From Prorocentrum cordatum (lineage: Eukaryota; Sar; Dinophyceae; Prorocentrales; Prorocentraceae), in the NCBI GenBank assembly GCA_963575745.1, contig CAUYUJ010020270.1, forward strand, positions 362,001-426,000: DNA of 64,000 bases, written 5' to 3'. The first letter of the stretch is position 1; each line of letters starts with the position of its first letter. The position numbers and the translations under genes are program-made. The notes below the pieces were generated by a model that worked only from the letters and a program-made list of their open reading frames with translations, was not told the origin of the DNA and made no database searches. This document shows, piece by piece, positions 10,591-21,709 of the stretch.

Positions 10591-11090
10591 TCGCGCCGAC
10601 GTGCGTGCTCCCGAGGGCTCCCGGCCGCCCCGACGCCTCGCCGGCGCTCTCCAGGGCTTCCGGGAAGGCACAGACAGGCCACCAAGGCCGCCAAGACGGC
10701 CCACCATTGCCTCGAGGGGCCCCAGGAGATCCCTCGATCACCGAAGGGCAGATCCAGAGGCCATCCAGGATGCCCGAAACACCCAAAAACCTAAGCGGCC
10801 CAGGTCCTCGTGGATCTGAGGGTCACAAGCCTCTCGGCTCCTGGTGGTGATGCAGGAGGCAAAGAGAGACACATAGCCCAACGAGAAAACCAAGGGACCC
10901 CTGGACGGCCCAGGATAGCTTACGAAGTCCCCAATGCGGCCCAAGAGAGCCCCAAGACAGCCCTAGACGGGTCCAAGATTGCCCAAAGGGCTCCTAGCCC
11001 CCAGGAGGCTCGCCATACAGGCAAAAGGGGCCCAATGCGGCCCAAGGAGGCCCCATGAGGGCCCCAAGACGGTCTCACTGGAGCCCACGG
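10590..11090. repeat. Degenerate GCCCCAAGA-type short repeat, unit 1
   Basis: Irregular repetition of GGCCCAAGANNGCCCC-like words downstream of the gene. Equivalents at 24325-24825 and 37670-38170. A similar word repeat occurs at 44370-44660 outside the array. Confidence 0.55.
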
Positions 11091-11205
11091 TGGTGCTCCA
11101 ACCAACTCCACACAGAGCGCTGCGCTGGCAAGGTGGTGGAACTAAGAACAGGCAGCTGGAGTATGTAGTTAGCTAGCGTAGTTCAGCCGCAGACATCCAC
11201 ACCCC

Positions 11206-12693
11206 TCACCCTGGCCCTGTCACATTCCAACAGCTCTCAACCGCCACGATAAGTAGCCCGTGATTGGGTGCCCCCACGAGCCTGAGCGGGGTCTCGTTCC
11301 CGAGCCCGGCCTCAGCGCGGGCGTCCGGCGACTCCTCCTCCTGCTCGAGGGTGACAGACCTCGTGGACGCCTTACCCTTGGAGCGCACGAGGAGCACCCC
11401 GGCGACGAGGGCGCAGAGGAGCCCCAAGCAGGCCAGGTGCCACCACGCGGGAGCCCAGGCGGAGTGGGCGACCACGGCCGGGACGTCGGCCAGGGACCTG
11501 TTGTCCGCGGCCGTCGCGTTGCCCAGCTGGGGGAGGGCGCCACAACTGCACACAGCAGCGCCAGGCCTGGCCACGCCCCCTCGGAGCCCAAGGCCGAGGC
11601 CGGTCCGTGCGCCGCCCTGGCCAGGCCAGGACGGGGCAGGACAGGCGTCGGCCCCGGGCCCAGTTAATGTGGGCCTGGCCAGGCCCTGGTGCAGATGCCC
11701 AGTTGGCTCCCCCCTGGCCAGCGCCACCGTGGTCGTGATGGTCTCCGTGGTGCGGCCCACGAGGCCCCCGACCAGCCCCCCGATCAGCCCCGCGGCGGCC
11801 AGGCCGCTCCCCACGCCGATGGCCGCGGCCTGCCCGGGAGTCAGGCCACCCTCGGTGGCGTTGGCCGCCTCCGCCTCGGCCGCGGCCTCGGCCGCCTCCT
11901 GCTCCCGCTGCCTCGCAGCCGCGGCCGCGGCATCGGCCGCCTCCTGCTCCCGCCGCCTCGCCGCCTCGGCCTCCGCGGCCTCCGCCGCCTCCTGCTCCCG
12001 CTGCCTCGCCGCCTCGGCCTCCGCGGCCTCTGCCTCCACCTTCGCCTGCGCCTCGGGGCCCGCGCCGGCGCCGCGGGGGCGCCGGGCGCAGCTGTGGCCG
12101 TCGGCAGGCTCGAGGGCGCCGATGGGGTGCCACCACGCGCGGCAGAGCAGCCGCTCGGCCACGAACTCGGCGCCCGTGCAGTAGTCCTCCCTGGCGCAGA
12201 TGGCTCTGCAGGCGCCCGGGGACGCGGCCGAGAAGGTGAAGAAGTAGTCGTTGAACTCGAGAGACGCCTCGGCGTACTCCGCGCTGCACCGGAACCCGTC
12301 GCCGCCGCCCTCGAACTCGGCCGCGGCGTCGCCATCCTCCTCGGCCGCGTCGCCGCCGGCGGGCGGTGCCGCCGCGCCCGCCGCGCTGCAGTTCGCCACG
12401 GCGGCGCCGGGGACGCCCTTCGCCCAGTCGCGCGGGGCGCACAGGGCCTCGCCCCCCTCCACGCACGGCACGCCGCCGCACCAGGCGCACGGCTCCCCCG
12501 AGATCCTGTAGCCCTCCCACTGCTTCCAGGGCCGCCCGTCGCGGCTCCCGAGGCAGCTGTCCCTGTCCGCGATGGCGTCGCACCCGCCGGCCCCGTGCCA
12601 CCGGAGGCACCCGAGGCCCGCCTCCTCCAGCGCCGCGGCGCAGGAGGCGGTGACAAGCACCGCGATCGCGCAGGTCCGAGGGCGCGTCATCAT
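11206..12693 (-). CDS. Arrayed Cys-rich single-pass membrane protein, copy 2 (two exons)
   Basis: The family is not one I can name; function is unknown. Exon 1 is 12693-11728 (322 residues) and exon 2 is 11526-11206 (106 residues plus TGA), giving a 428-residue product. Seen: a signal peptide (about 1-22); a PSI-like block C29-C85 with seven Cys including C69-x2-C72-x4-C77; an acidic Ala/Gly linker; a PAN/apple-like block C136-C202 with Cys at 162, 166, 172 and 184; an Ala/Glu/Arg/Gln coiled coil (about 214-278) built from repeats of ARQREQEAAEA type; a Gly-zipper hydrophobic stretch (about 289-313); and, from exon 2, a transmembrane helix (about 351-369) followed by a basic then acidic tail. 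N-glycosylation sequons are present (NCS, NAT, NRS). The likely topology is type I at the surface or in the endomembrane system (inference). Without splicing the frame also stays open (495 codons), so the two-exon model rests on comparison with copy 4. Copy-specific change: His33. Confidence 0.72.
   Translation of the reverse strand: MMTRPRTCAIAVLVTASCAAALEEAGLGCLRWHGAGGCDAIADRDSCLGSRDGRPWKQWEGYRISGEPCAWCGGVPCVEGGEALCAPRDWAKGVPGAAVANCSAAGAAAPPAGGDAAEEDGDAAAEFEGGGDGFRCSAEYAEASLEFNDYFFTFSAASPGACRAICAREDYCTGAEFVAERLLCRAWWHPIGALEPADGHSCARRPRGAGAGPEAQAKVEAEAAEAEAARQREQEAAEAAEAEAARRREQEAADAAAAAARQREQEAAEAAAEAEAANATEGGLTPGQAAAIGVGSGLAAAGLIGGLVGGLVGRTTETITTTVALARGEPTGHLHQGLARPTLTGPGADACPAPSWPGQGGARTGLGLGLRGGVARPGAAVCSCGALPQLGNATAADNRSLADVPAVVAHSAWAPAWWHLACLGLLCALVAGVLLVRSKGKASTRSVTLEQEEESPDARAEAGLGNETPLRLVGAPNHGLLIVAVESCWNVTGPG
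11527..11727 (-). other. Predicted intron of gene copy 2 (201 bp)
   Basis: On the minus strand the donor reads ACG|GTGGCG and the acceptor CCCCCAG|CTGGGC, giving a phase-0 GT-AG intron. Its 201 bp are a multiple of three and stop-free, so a naive ORF call reads straight through it. Support comes from copy 4, whose equivalent segment has a stop and a 2-bp length change while both flanking exons stay in frame. Confidence 0.6.
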
Positions 12694-12756
12694 CGGTCTT
12701 CAGCTCCAGTGAGCGGTGCAGGTCTGCTGGCAGGATGGACTGGCAGGACCCAATCT
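12694..12756 (-). promoter_or_regulatory. Putative trans-splice acceptor and 5' UTR, copy 2
   Basis: Same CTTCTGCTTCAG acceptor as copy 1, with the AG at 12756-12755 and a 61-nt leader before the ATG at 12693. Confidence 0.35.
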
Positions 12757-13155
12757 GAAGCAGAAGCGGCAGCGGACTGCGGCTGGGGCATGCCTCCACG
12801 TTCCTCTTACCTTCATGACAGTTTCATGTGTGCCTTACGTAACAATGATTTTAGCTTGCAGTCGGCGTGCCATTAGCGTCACTTTAGAAATCTCGCCATC
12901 CTCTTGGCGTAGTTGGTCTAGCACCTGTTATTCCAACCCGCTTCCTCTGCTTTGAGGAGGGGTCGGCCACTCCTCCTTGTGAATAATCCTCCTTTCCCCA
13001 CTCGATCAGCGACCGACCAGGAACAATGCCGACCCACCCACCATCATCCCTGTCCGAAAGACAACGAAATTATCCTGGCGAAGGACCCAACCATATTCAG
13101 TTGTGAGAAACGCATTGTGGGTGCCGTTATCGGTGGGACACGACACGCGTGACGG

Positions 13156-14466
13156 GCGCGCTGTAATGGGTGTGGCGGGCGCGTGCGGGCACCCCCACCG
13201 GGGCCTTCGGTGGAGCCCCTATGGGGTGACGAAACGCTGTGCTGGGTGTGGCGGACGCATGCGGGCACCCCCACTGGGACCTTCGGTGGAGCTCCCTATG
13301 GGGCCACGAAGCGCCGTGCTGGGTGTGGCGGGCGCATGCGGGCACCCCCACTGGGGCCTTCGGTGGAACTCCCTATGGGGCCACGACGCGCTGTGCTGGG
13401 TGTGGCGGACGCATGCGGGCACCCCCACTGGGGCCTTCGGTGGAGCTCCCTATGGGGCCACGAAGCGCCGTGCTGGGTGTGGCGGACGCATGCGGGCACC
13501 CCCACTGGGGCCTTCGGTGGAACTCCCTATGGGGCCACGACGCGCTATGCTGGGTGTGGCGGACGCATGCGGGCACCCCCACTGGGGCCTTCGGTGGAGC
13601 TCCCAATGGGGCCACGAAACGCCGTGCTGGGTGTGGCGGACGCGTGCGGGCAACCCCACTGGGACCTCCGGTGGAGCTCCCCATGGGGCCACGAAACGCT
13701 GTGCTAGGTGTGGCGGACGCATGCGGGCACCCCCACTGGGGCCTTCGGTGGAGCTCCCTATGGGGCCACGACGCGCTGTGCTGGGTGTGGCGGACGCATG
13801 CGGGCACCCCCACTGGGGCCTTCGGTGGAGCTCCCTATGGGGCCACGAAACGCTGTGCTGGGTGTGGGGACGCATGCGGGCACCCCCACTGGGGCCTTCG
13901 GTGAAGCTCCCTATGGGACCAAGAAACGGTGTGTTGGGTGTGGCGGCGCATGCGGGCACCCCCACTGGGGCCTTCGGTGGAGCTCCCCATGGGGCCACGA
14001 AACGCTGTGCTGGGTGTGGCGGACGCATGCGGCACCCCCACTGGGGCCTTCGGTGGAGCTCCCTATGGGGCCACGAAACGCTGTATTGGGTGTGGCGGGC
14101 GCGTGCGGGCACCCCCACTGGGGCCTTCGGTGGAGCTCCCTATGGGGCCACGAAACGCTGCGCTGGGTGTGGCGGACGCATGCGGGCACCCCCACCGGGG
14201 CCTTCGGTGGAGCTCCCTGTGGGGCCACGAAACGCTGTGCTGGGTGTGGCGGACGCATGTGGGCACCCCTACTGGGGCTTTCGGTGGAGCTCCCTGTGGG
14301 GCCACGAAACGCTGTGTTGGGTGTGGCGGACGCATGCGGGCACCCCCACTGGGGCCTTCGGTGGAGCTCCCTATGGGGCCACGAAGCGCTGTGCTGGGCG
14401 TGGCGGACGCATGCGGGCACCCCCACTGGAGCCGTCGGTTGAGCTCCCTATGGGACCACGAAACGT
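13156..14466. repeat. M1 minisatellite, unit 2 (77-bp period, about 17 copies)
   Basis: Same monomer as unit 1. Contains the diagnostic variant with CGTGCGGGCAACCCC and GGGACCTCCGG at 13584-13702, which reappears inside the M2 array of the same unit. Confidence 0.95.
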
Positions 14467-14488
14467 GTGAGGGGTGTACCGAAAGGGG

Positions 14489-14516
14489 TGATGGTGACGA
14501 TCATGACGGTGAAGGC

Positions 14517-14548
<32 letters not shown>

Positions 14549-14719
14549 GGAGGAGGATGGTGATGATGACGTCGATGGTGATGATGATGGTGATGATGAT
14601 GATGAGGATGATGATGATGATGAGGAGGATGATGTTGATGATGCTGCTGCTGCTGATGATGATGATGATGCTGATGTCGATGTCGATGTCGATGTTGATG
14701 TTGATGTTGAAGTTGATGT

Positions 14720-14760
<41 letters not shown>

Positions 14761-14810
14761 CTGATGATGATGATGATGATGATGAAGATGATGATGATAA
14801 TGATGATGGG
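14489..14810. repeat. (GAT)n tract, unit 2
   Basis: Same position after M1 as in unit 1; the pattern of variants differs. Confidence 0.97.
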
Positions 14811-14833
14811 GAGGAGGGGCGGGGAGGAGGAGT

Positions 14834-14954
14834 GAACGCGGGGCGCTGTCTCTTCAAAACAAGGACCCAACACCACAGGATGGTTGGGAAAAACCTTAAC
14901 ACGAAAATCATGAAAATTAGCCTGGCGAAGGACCCAACCATATGCAATTGTGAA
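14834..14954 (+). repeat. A/B junction element, unit 2 (M1 to M1b)
   Basis: Nearly the same as 2488-2607. Confidence 0.85.
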
Positions 14955-14989
14955 TACCGTCTTTGTGAGCAACGCATTCGGTTGGGTTC

Positions 14990-15258
14990 CCTATAGGGCC
15001 ACGAAACGCTGCCCTGGGTGCGGGAACCGCATGCGAACACCCCCACTGGGGCCCTCGGTAAAGCTCCCCATGGGGCCACGAAGCGCTGCCCTGGGTAAGG
15101 AAGAGCATGCGGGCACCCCCACTGTGGCTTTCGGTGGAGCTCCATGTGGGGCCACGAAACGCTGCCCCGGGTGGGGGAACCGCATGCGAACTGCGCCACT
15201 GGGGCCATCGGCGGAGCCCCCTATGGGGCCACGAAGCGCTGCCCTGGGTGGGTGACAC
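14990..15258. repeat. M1b minisatellite, unit 2 (about 3.4 copies)
   Basis: Same monomer type as in unit 1. Confidence 0.88.
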
Positions 15259-15433
15259 GCATGGAGGAGGGAGGAGGGGACGTCTCTTGGGACGTCTCTT
15301 GAGGTGGGGGGGGCGCCCGTGGCGCCCCCCCACAAGGAGGGAGGAGGGGGAGGAGGGAGGAGGGGGAGGAGGAGGTGGAGTGAGTGAGTGAGTGAGTGAG
15401 CGAGCGAGTGAGTGAGTGAGTGAGTGAGTGAGT
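15259..15433. repeat. GGA-rich tract, hairpin and (GTGA)n, unit 2 left
   Basis: Equivalent of 2763-2937. Confidence 0.9.
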
Positions 15434-15898
15434 GGGGCGCGGGGCGCTCTCTTCAATACGAAGACCCAACACCACAGGATGGCTGGGAACAAACACGCCC
15501 GGCCTCAGGGCTGTCAGAAGACTGCCTCTTTCTGACAGTCCCGGGGCGAAGCGCACTGCCATGGCCCCTCTCCTACTGGACCCCTCTCCTCAAGGACCCG
15601 CCTCCTTCCTTCTCCCCAGTCATCCGACGACGTGATCGCCTTGTGCAAAATCACGACGTCGGGTGTCTAGAGGCCTCCTAAGCTGGAGTCGGAGTAGATG
15701 GGGTCTGGGGCTCACGCCCCGATGCTTTGTCGATGCACCAGCGACATCGGCGATGCATCGGCGCCGTCGGCGGGAAGAAAATCGGGCGCCACATCGAGCC
15801 GACTCGCCGATGCATCGGCTATGCCGCGCAATCCTCCGACCCGATGCTCCTCCGACCCCGGCTGTGAGGACCGGAATGCCTGACGACGTCTCGCCCTC
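15431..15898. repeat. Segment D, left copy, unit 2
   Basis: No hairpin insertion. Confidence 0.9.
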
Positions 15899-16107
15899 GA
15901 GCCTTCTGCCAAAGACGCTTCTCAGAAGCCCTCCAGCCTTCTGAGAAGTTGTCCTCGGGGGAAGGCTTAGGAAGCGGCTCTGAAGGCTGGGGGGGCTTCC
16001 AAGCCTTCTGAGAAGGCCGGCCCCTGCTCACTTACCCCCCAGGCTCGCCCCCGACTCAGGGCGACACGGGGAGGGGGAGGGCGGAGGACGCCATGCAGAG
16101 CCACCAG

Positions 16108-16516
16108 CCCCAGACCCCCGACGTCGTGCTCTTGTTCATGACGTCGGCCCCCAAAGGGGCCTCGACCCATTCCCCAGGACCCGCTTCTCACCCCGAGCCG
16201 TCTTTTTACGGCCGCGGGGCCCGGCAAGGGCCCCAGAGGAGGCCGACAGCAGCAAAAGAACGCCCGCCCGGTTTTCTTCGCCCCTCGCTTGCGTCTGGGG
16301 CTTGTGCCCCTTGCGGTGCGCAGGAGGCAGCCCCAGACATGATCGCATCGTAAAAGGATCAGGGCGAAAGATTTTTGGCCAATTTCGGCCTCGGGGGGCC
16401 CTCGCTGGGCCTCGGGACCGTCAAAAAAAACTCAGGATAAAAAACCAGTCCTGGGGAAAGGGTCAGGACTTCCAGGAGCCCCGTATTAAAACAATCAGGA
16501 CGTCGCATGTCTGGGG
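16108..16516. mobile_element. Foldback/MITE-like element, unit 2
   Basis: Same element as 3618-4025, carried along by array duplication. Confidence 0.55.
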
Positions 16517-17580
16517 CCCGATGGGGGCTGGCAGGTGGGAGACCCTGGAAGCGGTCCTCGCCCCGGCGCGACTGGAGGCGCCGGGCGGGAAACGAGAAGC
16601 GAGCGAGAGAGGAAAAAAAGAGAGGGAGGGTGGGGGGAGACGCCAGTCGTGTTCGCGCCCTATGATATATGACATCCTACCCCGCCCCCCCATCCCTTCC
16701 CACGGCGCTGATGGCTGATGTTGTCTCTATCCGCGGACGCGTCATAGCCGACCAAGAACTCCAAGAGGGACCCCCTAAAGGCCCTATCGTGTTATGCACC
16801 ATCGCAGAAGAACAGGGAGCTGGGCAAGTTGAAAGGGTGGTGTCGGAGGACGGGTGGGAGAGGAGAAGGAGAGACCTGCCGGTCAGACCCGACCATGCGT
16901 GGGGTGCTGGGGCGGCACTCCCCCCACCCCGGAACCCCCAGCGCTGTGCTTCTCCGCTGCAGGGACCCCCCGAGGTCTCGTGGAGGTCTCGCCCCAGCCC
17001 CCGGGGGTCGGCTCCTTATCCCATGTGCCCGATCCAGATCTCATCACGTCTCCCCCCGGGCCTGGAAGCAGCGCCTGCACGCAGCGGGGAGGGGTTCTGG
17101 GTCTCCGCAGAAGCGGGGCTCGTGTGGCCCCGCCAGCAGACAACAGAAAGCTCTTGGTGGGCGGGCGCACTTGTGGCGCCCCCCGCCGCCCCCCTGCCGA
17201 AGACTTCCGAAGAGAGTCGGCGACTCTGAAGGGTGTGGTCTGCAGAGGGTGTGGCTTGCAACGCGCACCCGGGGGGGGGGCGGGCGAGTAGGCGAGGACC
17301 TCCACGGAATCCTTCGCCGCGACCCGAGGAAGCCCGACGAGGGCCACGTGGCGCCCCCCAAGCCCCGACGACGCAGATCGCAAACCACACCTTTTGCATA
17401 AAAGAAGGAACAACGGCAGAAGCATAAAACTTTTGGCGCTAAGCACGGATTTCTGGATCTGCGCTGGACCCCCCTCCCTGGCGCGCGGAGCGCGCCAGGG
17501 GCGGCGCCGCCCGGGGGGCCCAGCGCGGCTCCAAGGAATGCGCGCGGAGCGCCGAAGGCATGTGCTCATGCTGCTTTTCT

Positions 17581-18198
17581 CCTTCGACCGTGGTCGCCGA
17601 GCGATCCCCCCGCGCCCGGCCCTGGCGGCTCAACGCGGCGGCGCCACGCGCCCGCCCCGCCGAAGGCGCCACTGGCCGCCCGGGCGCAGAGCGCCCCCGC
17701 CGCGCGCGCGCGGCGGGCTCCACGGAGCGCGGCGGGCGCCTAGCCGAGGAGGCGGCCTGGCCTCGGCGGCGCCGCCACGGGCTCCGCGAGGCGGAGGGGC
17801 GGCGGCGGCGCCGCCGCGGGCTCCGCGAGGCGGCGCGGCGGCGGCGGGCCGCCCGCGGCTCGGGCGCCGAGCCCGCAGGCGGGCGGCGGCGCCCCGCTTG
17901 GCTCGGCGAGCTCCGCCGGGGCGGCGCGGCCCAGGCTGCGGTAGGGCGCGTCGGCGGTGCCCTGGTACGGCGGCCGCGCCCAGTCGGGCCACCTCGGGTG
18001 CCCAAGAAAAGGCATCGACGCATGCCCCGAGTGGCGACCATATCCGTACTTATTCGCGCCCCCGCTGTCTGGATTCCGAGGCGCGATCCCGCGGCTAAAC
18101 GGTCGCACGGATGCGTTCCGCGCGGGGCATCCGCGAAGACTCGCACCGTGTCCGCGTGGTCGCGGCCCTAGGGGCCGGGGCCGCGCGGCCGCGGATGC
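17581..18198 (-). other. Invariant GC-rich block with candidate exon, unit 2
   Basis: Identical to 5088-5705. The first difference on the right is a G-to-A change at 18199. Confidence 0.35.
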
Positions 18199-20034
18199 AG
18201 ATCGGTTCTTCGCCCACGAAGACGGCGATGGTGCCCTTTCTTGAGCATGGCCTGGGGGTGCCGAGAAGCCCAGCACGTGCTGCATCACACATGACCCGCG
18301 GAGACGTCACAGCTCGGTTCTCTCGGGCACTGCAGGAGGCGCCACCCGCCCCGGGGCCACCTTGGCCCACGCGATGGCGGTAGTGGTTTGTGGCGCGCTG
18401 AGACTGCTCTCAGTGCGAGGCGCTGCAAGGCCGCACTGGGGCGCCCAAGGAAGAGTATCACCTCCGAGGGGTCGAGAATAAGACGTCTCGCTCCAAACAG
18501 AGGACCCCAGCATCTCGCGCCTCGAACAAATCAGGGCGATCAGTTTGTCGCCGTATTTGACCGCTGGAGACCGCTTGCAGGCCACCTGAAGGACCAGTCA
18601 GTACTCCAATCGGGAGATCGGGTCGGGTCGGGACGTGCGCTGGATCGGATGACAGATCGGATCGGCTCGGCACGGGGTCGGATCGGAATCGACTCGAAGG
18701 TCGGCCGCGCCAGGATGCACAACGGCCCCCGTGCGGGCACCTGGATGCGCCGCCTCGTCGAGCAGACTTTTTGCTACCCGAGAAGGTCGGGGACTCGACT
18801 CGGATCGAGCCGCCGGGCGCCGATGTCGCATCGGACCGATGAGATCGAGACGGACACACCGACCTCGATGGACCAGGAAGCAAACAGGCCCGACTGAACC
18901 GCAGGTGAGGTGGTGTCGCCTGTTTTGTTGGTCGACCGGGGGGGGGCGCCCCAGAGAGGGCCTCGTGTCTACTCGAGGGGTCGAGGAGGGAGGCAGGCGC
19001 CCCCAGGCAGGCGCCCTCGCGCCGAGGAGAGCTACAAAGAAACAGCACGGGGGGCTTTAAGCCGTTGCCGTCCTCTCCCCAGATAGCTCTCTGGAAGCTA
19101 TGAGAGGGTTTCACATTAAGACGCCGGACCCGCAGGGTAGCCCCAGAGGTCGTTCTGGCTTCCGGCACGACACCTCGGCACGCCTCGATTGAGCCGGCAG
19201 CGTGTTCCAGCAGGCCTTTCCTAAGCGTTTCCCAATACGCGTGCCCGGAAGCTCTCCAGAAGGTCCATCGGAAGCTCTCTGCAGGTCCTTCCAGAGCTCT
19301 TCGAATGGCGTTTCCACGCCCTTCTGGCGCCCTGCTATCCAAGTTTTGGACCCCACAATGCCTTGATCACTGGCTTGTGGCAGGATTTTCTGGTCGTGAC
19401 CCACCAGATCGGCCGCCAACCTAGGACGACGATTCAGGACAAAACGGAAGGGGGAACGATGAAACACTAATTGCCGACTCGCGATGGCAGATTTGGTGAA
19501 CGATGCAAGTGCTCCACCTTCTGAAACCAACGAAATGGTTTTCGAATTAAAACCAGATTCGATTATTGTTGGGATCCTATTGGAGCCCTCTCGGAATGGT
19601 AAAATCAGACTGGAGCCCTGGAGTACACTTGGAATCCGACTGGAATCGTAGTGTGGTTCCGAACACTTCCTGATCATGCATCTCCGAGTCAGCTCCAAAT
19701 ACAATTGTTACTTCCACATCTCCTACTCCGGCTCCTAGTGCAGATCTCGGCAACCTTCCATTACGACTCCTGGAACAGCTCCAACATATCTCTTATCACT
19801 ACAGCACCCGCTAGAGCGCTCTGTGGACTATAAAACTTCAACTGCGCCTTCTACGACAGCACCAATGCTATCTTCAACTGCACCTGCTTATCGTCCATCT
19901 CCTGTTACAACTCATGGTAACTATAGATCCGATCCGTCCGTCGTAATAACTGCATCCCGCTGATGTTGACTCGCCTCCATTTCCCCTTTCCCTGGCCCGT
20001 CGGCCGTCCAGGCGCGCCCGAGCAGGGCGCGGGG

Positions 20035-20286
20035 GAGACGATTGAAAGCATCGTGTTCCTGCCTCAGGCCGGTTACTCTGATCATCATTCTGAGCGCCGC
20101 CGCGTGAACACGACCCCAAGTAAATTCTTAACCAGCATCCGGCATGACCAATGCTGCCTCAGATTCCGGGATCGGTCGCGATCGGTCGCGACCGAGTTTG
20201 GAATCGGTCGCGATCGGACGCGATCGACTCAGAAGGCCGACGGGCCGCTACCGAGCGCGACCAGCAAAAAACAGAAAAACAATTAT
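20035..20286. other. Spacer present in units 2 and 3 only
   Basis: Contains tandem GATCGGTCGCGA motifs (about 20167-20225) ahead of a B element. The equivalent in unit 3 is about 33800-34047. Deleted in unit 1. Confidence 0.6.
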
Positions 20287-20339
20287 CCGGGCGAAAGACC
20301 CAACCATATGCAGTTGTGGGTGCCGCAATTGTGAAAAAC

Positions 20340-20930
20340 TTTTTCGGTGAACCTCCCTATGGAACCACGAAGCGCTGCACTGAGTGGGGGGGAGCGCATG
20401 CGGGCGGTAGCACTGGGGCCGTCGGTTGAGCTCCCTATGGGGCCACGAAGCGCTGTACTGTGTGTGCGAAAATGCCAGATTCGGTGTGCGGGGCGCATGC
20501 GGGCGGTAGCACTGGGGGCTTCGGTGGAGCTTCCTATGGGGCCACGGATCGCTGTATTGGGTGAATGAAGCTGCCAAGTTAAGCTTCCGGGACGCACGCG
20601 GACGGTCCCACTGGGGGCTTCGGTGGAGCTCCTGATGAGGCCACGAAGCGCTATACTGGGCGGGTGAGAATGTCAAACTGCGTGTGCGGGACGCTGCGGG
20701 CGGTCCCACTGGGGGCTGGAGCTCCCTATGGGGCCACGAAGCGCTGTGCTGAGTGGTTGGAAATGACAAATTACGCGTGCGGGACGCATGCCCAAAGGCC
20801 ACGAAACGCTGCACTGGGTGGGACGGACGCATGTGGCCACCCCTACTGGGTCCTCCTATGGAGCTCTTGATGGGGCCACGAAACGCTGTACTGGGTGTGA
20901 CGGACGCATGTGGTACCCCCACTGGGGGGG
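20340..20930. repeat. M2 minisatellite, unit 2 block 1
   Basis: 99-bp type monomers following a B element at 20287. Confidence 0.9.
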
Positions 20931-20938
20931 GGGCTCGG

Positions 20939-21052
20939 GAAGAGGAGACGCGGGGACCGTTTCTCCAAAACGAAGACCCAACACCACAGGATGGCTGGGA
21001 AAAAACAATAATTATCCGGTCGAAGGGCCCAGCCAAATGCAGTTGTGGGTAC
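20939..21052 (+). repeat. A/B junction element, unit 2, extra copy
   Basis: Present only in unit 2 and identical to 21587-21695 in the B variant CGAAGGGCCCAGCCAAATGC, so the two are a recent duplication. Confidence 0.85.
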
Positions 21053-21064
21053 CGCAATTGTGAA

Positions 21065-21580
21065 TATCATGCGGGCGGTAGCACTGGGGCCTTGGGTGGA
21101 GCTCCCTATGGGGCCACGAAGCGCTGTACTGGGTGAGTGAACATGCCACATTGGGTGTGTGGGACCCACGCGGACTGTCCCATTGGGGGCCTTCGGTGGA
21201 GCTCCCAATGGGGCCACGAAACGCCGTGCTGGGTGTGGCGGACGCGTGCGGGCAACCCCACTGGGACCTCCGGTGGAGCTCCCCATGGGGCCACGAAACG
21301 CTGTACTGGGTGTGACGGACGCACGTGGCCACCCCCACTGGGGCCTTCGGTAAAGCTCCCTGTGGGGCCACGAACCGCCGCACTCTGTGTGGCGGACGCA
21401 TGCGGGCGGTAGCACTGGGGGCTTCGGTGGAGCTCCCTATGGGGCCACGAACCGCCGTACTCTGTGTGGCGGACGCATGTGGTACCCTCCACTGGGGCCT
21501 TGGGTGGAGCTCCCTATGGGGCCACGAAACGCTGTACTGGGTGTGGCGGACGCATGTGGTACCCCCACTGGGGGGGGGGC
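21065..21580. repeat. M2 minisatellite, unit 2 block 2, with M1 patch
   Basis: Extra block found only in unit 2. Positions 21186-21304 match M1 (13584-13702) over 119 identical bases. After it, sequence equivalent to unit 1 near 7750 resumes. Confidence 0.9.
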
Positions 21581-21586
21581 TCGGGA

Positions 21587-21695
21587 AGAGGAGACGCGGG
21601 GACCGTTTCTCCAAAACGAAGACCCAACACCACAGGATGGCTGGGAAAAAACAATAATTATCCGGTCGAAGGGCCCAGCCAAATGCAGTTGTGGG
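21587..21695 (+). repeat. A/B junction element, unit 2 (within M2)
   Basis: Carries the same B variant as the copy at 20939. Confidence 0.85.
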
Positions 21696-21709
21696 TACCG
21701 CAATTGTGA

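Larger units (their letters stand above)
378..12693. repeat. Macrosatellite unit 1 (12,316 bp)
   Basis: Head-to-tail unit measured from one gene start to the next. Left to right it holds: the gene-upstream region, B, M1 minisatellite, GAT tract, A/B, short M1b, GGA/GTGA, segment D, spacer with foldback and GC-rich block, M2 minisatellites, GGA/GTGA, a second D copy, spacer, and gene copy 2. Compared with units 2 and 3 it lacks about 630 bp at the left edge of M2 (junction near 7535). Confidence 0.9.

Noticed and set aside
11372-12799. Arg/Gly-rich 475-codon frame overlapping gene copy 2
   Set aside because: It is the shifted shadow of the Ala-rich gene frame on the same strand and lacks domain features. 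Equivalent shadows exist over copies 3 and 4 and on the plus strand.
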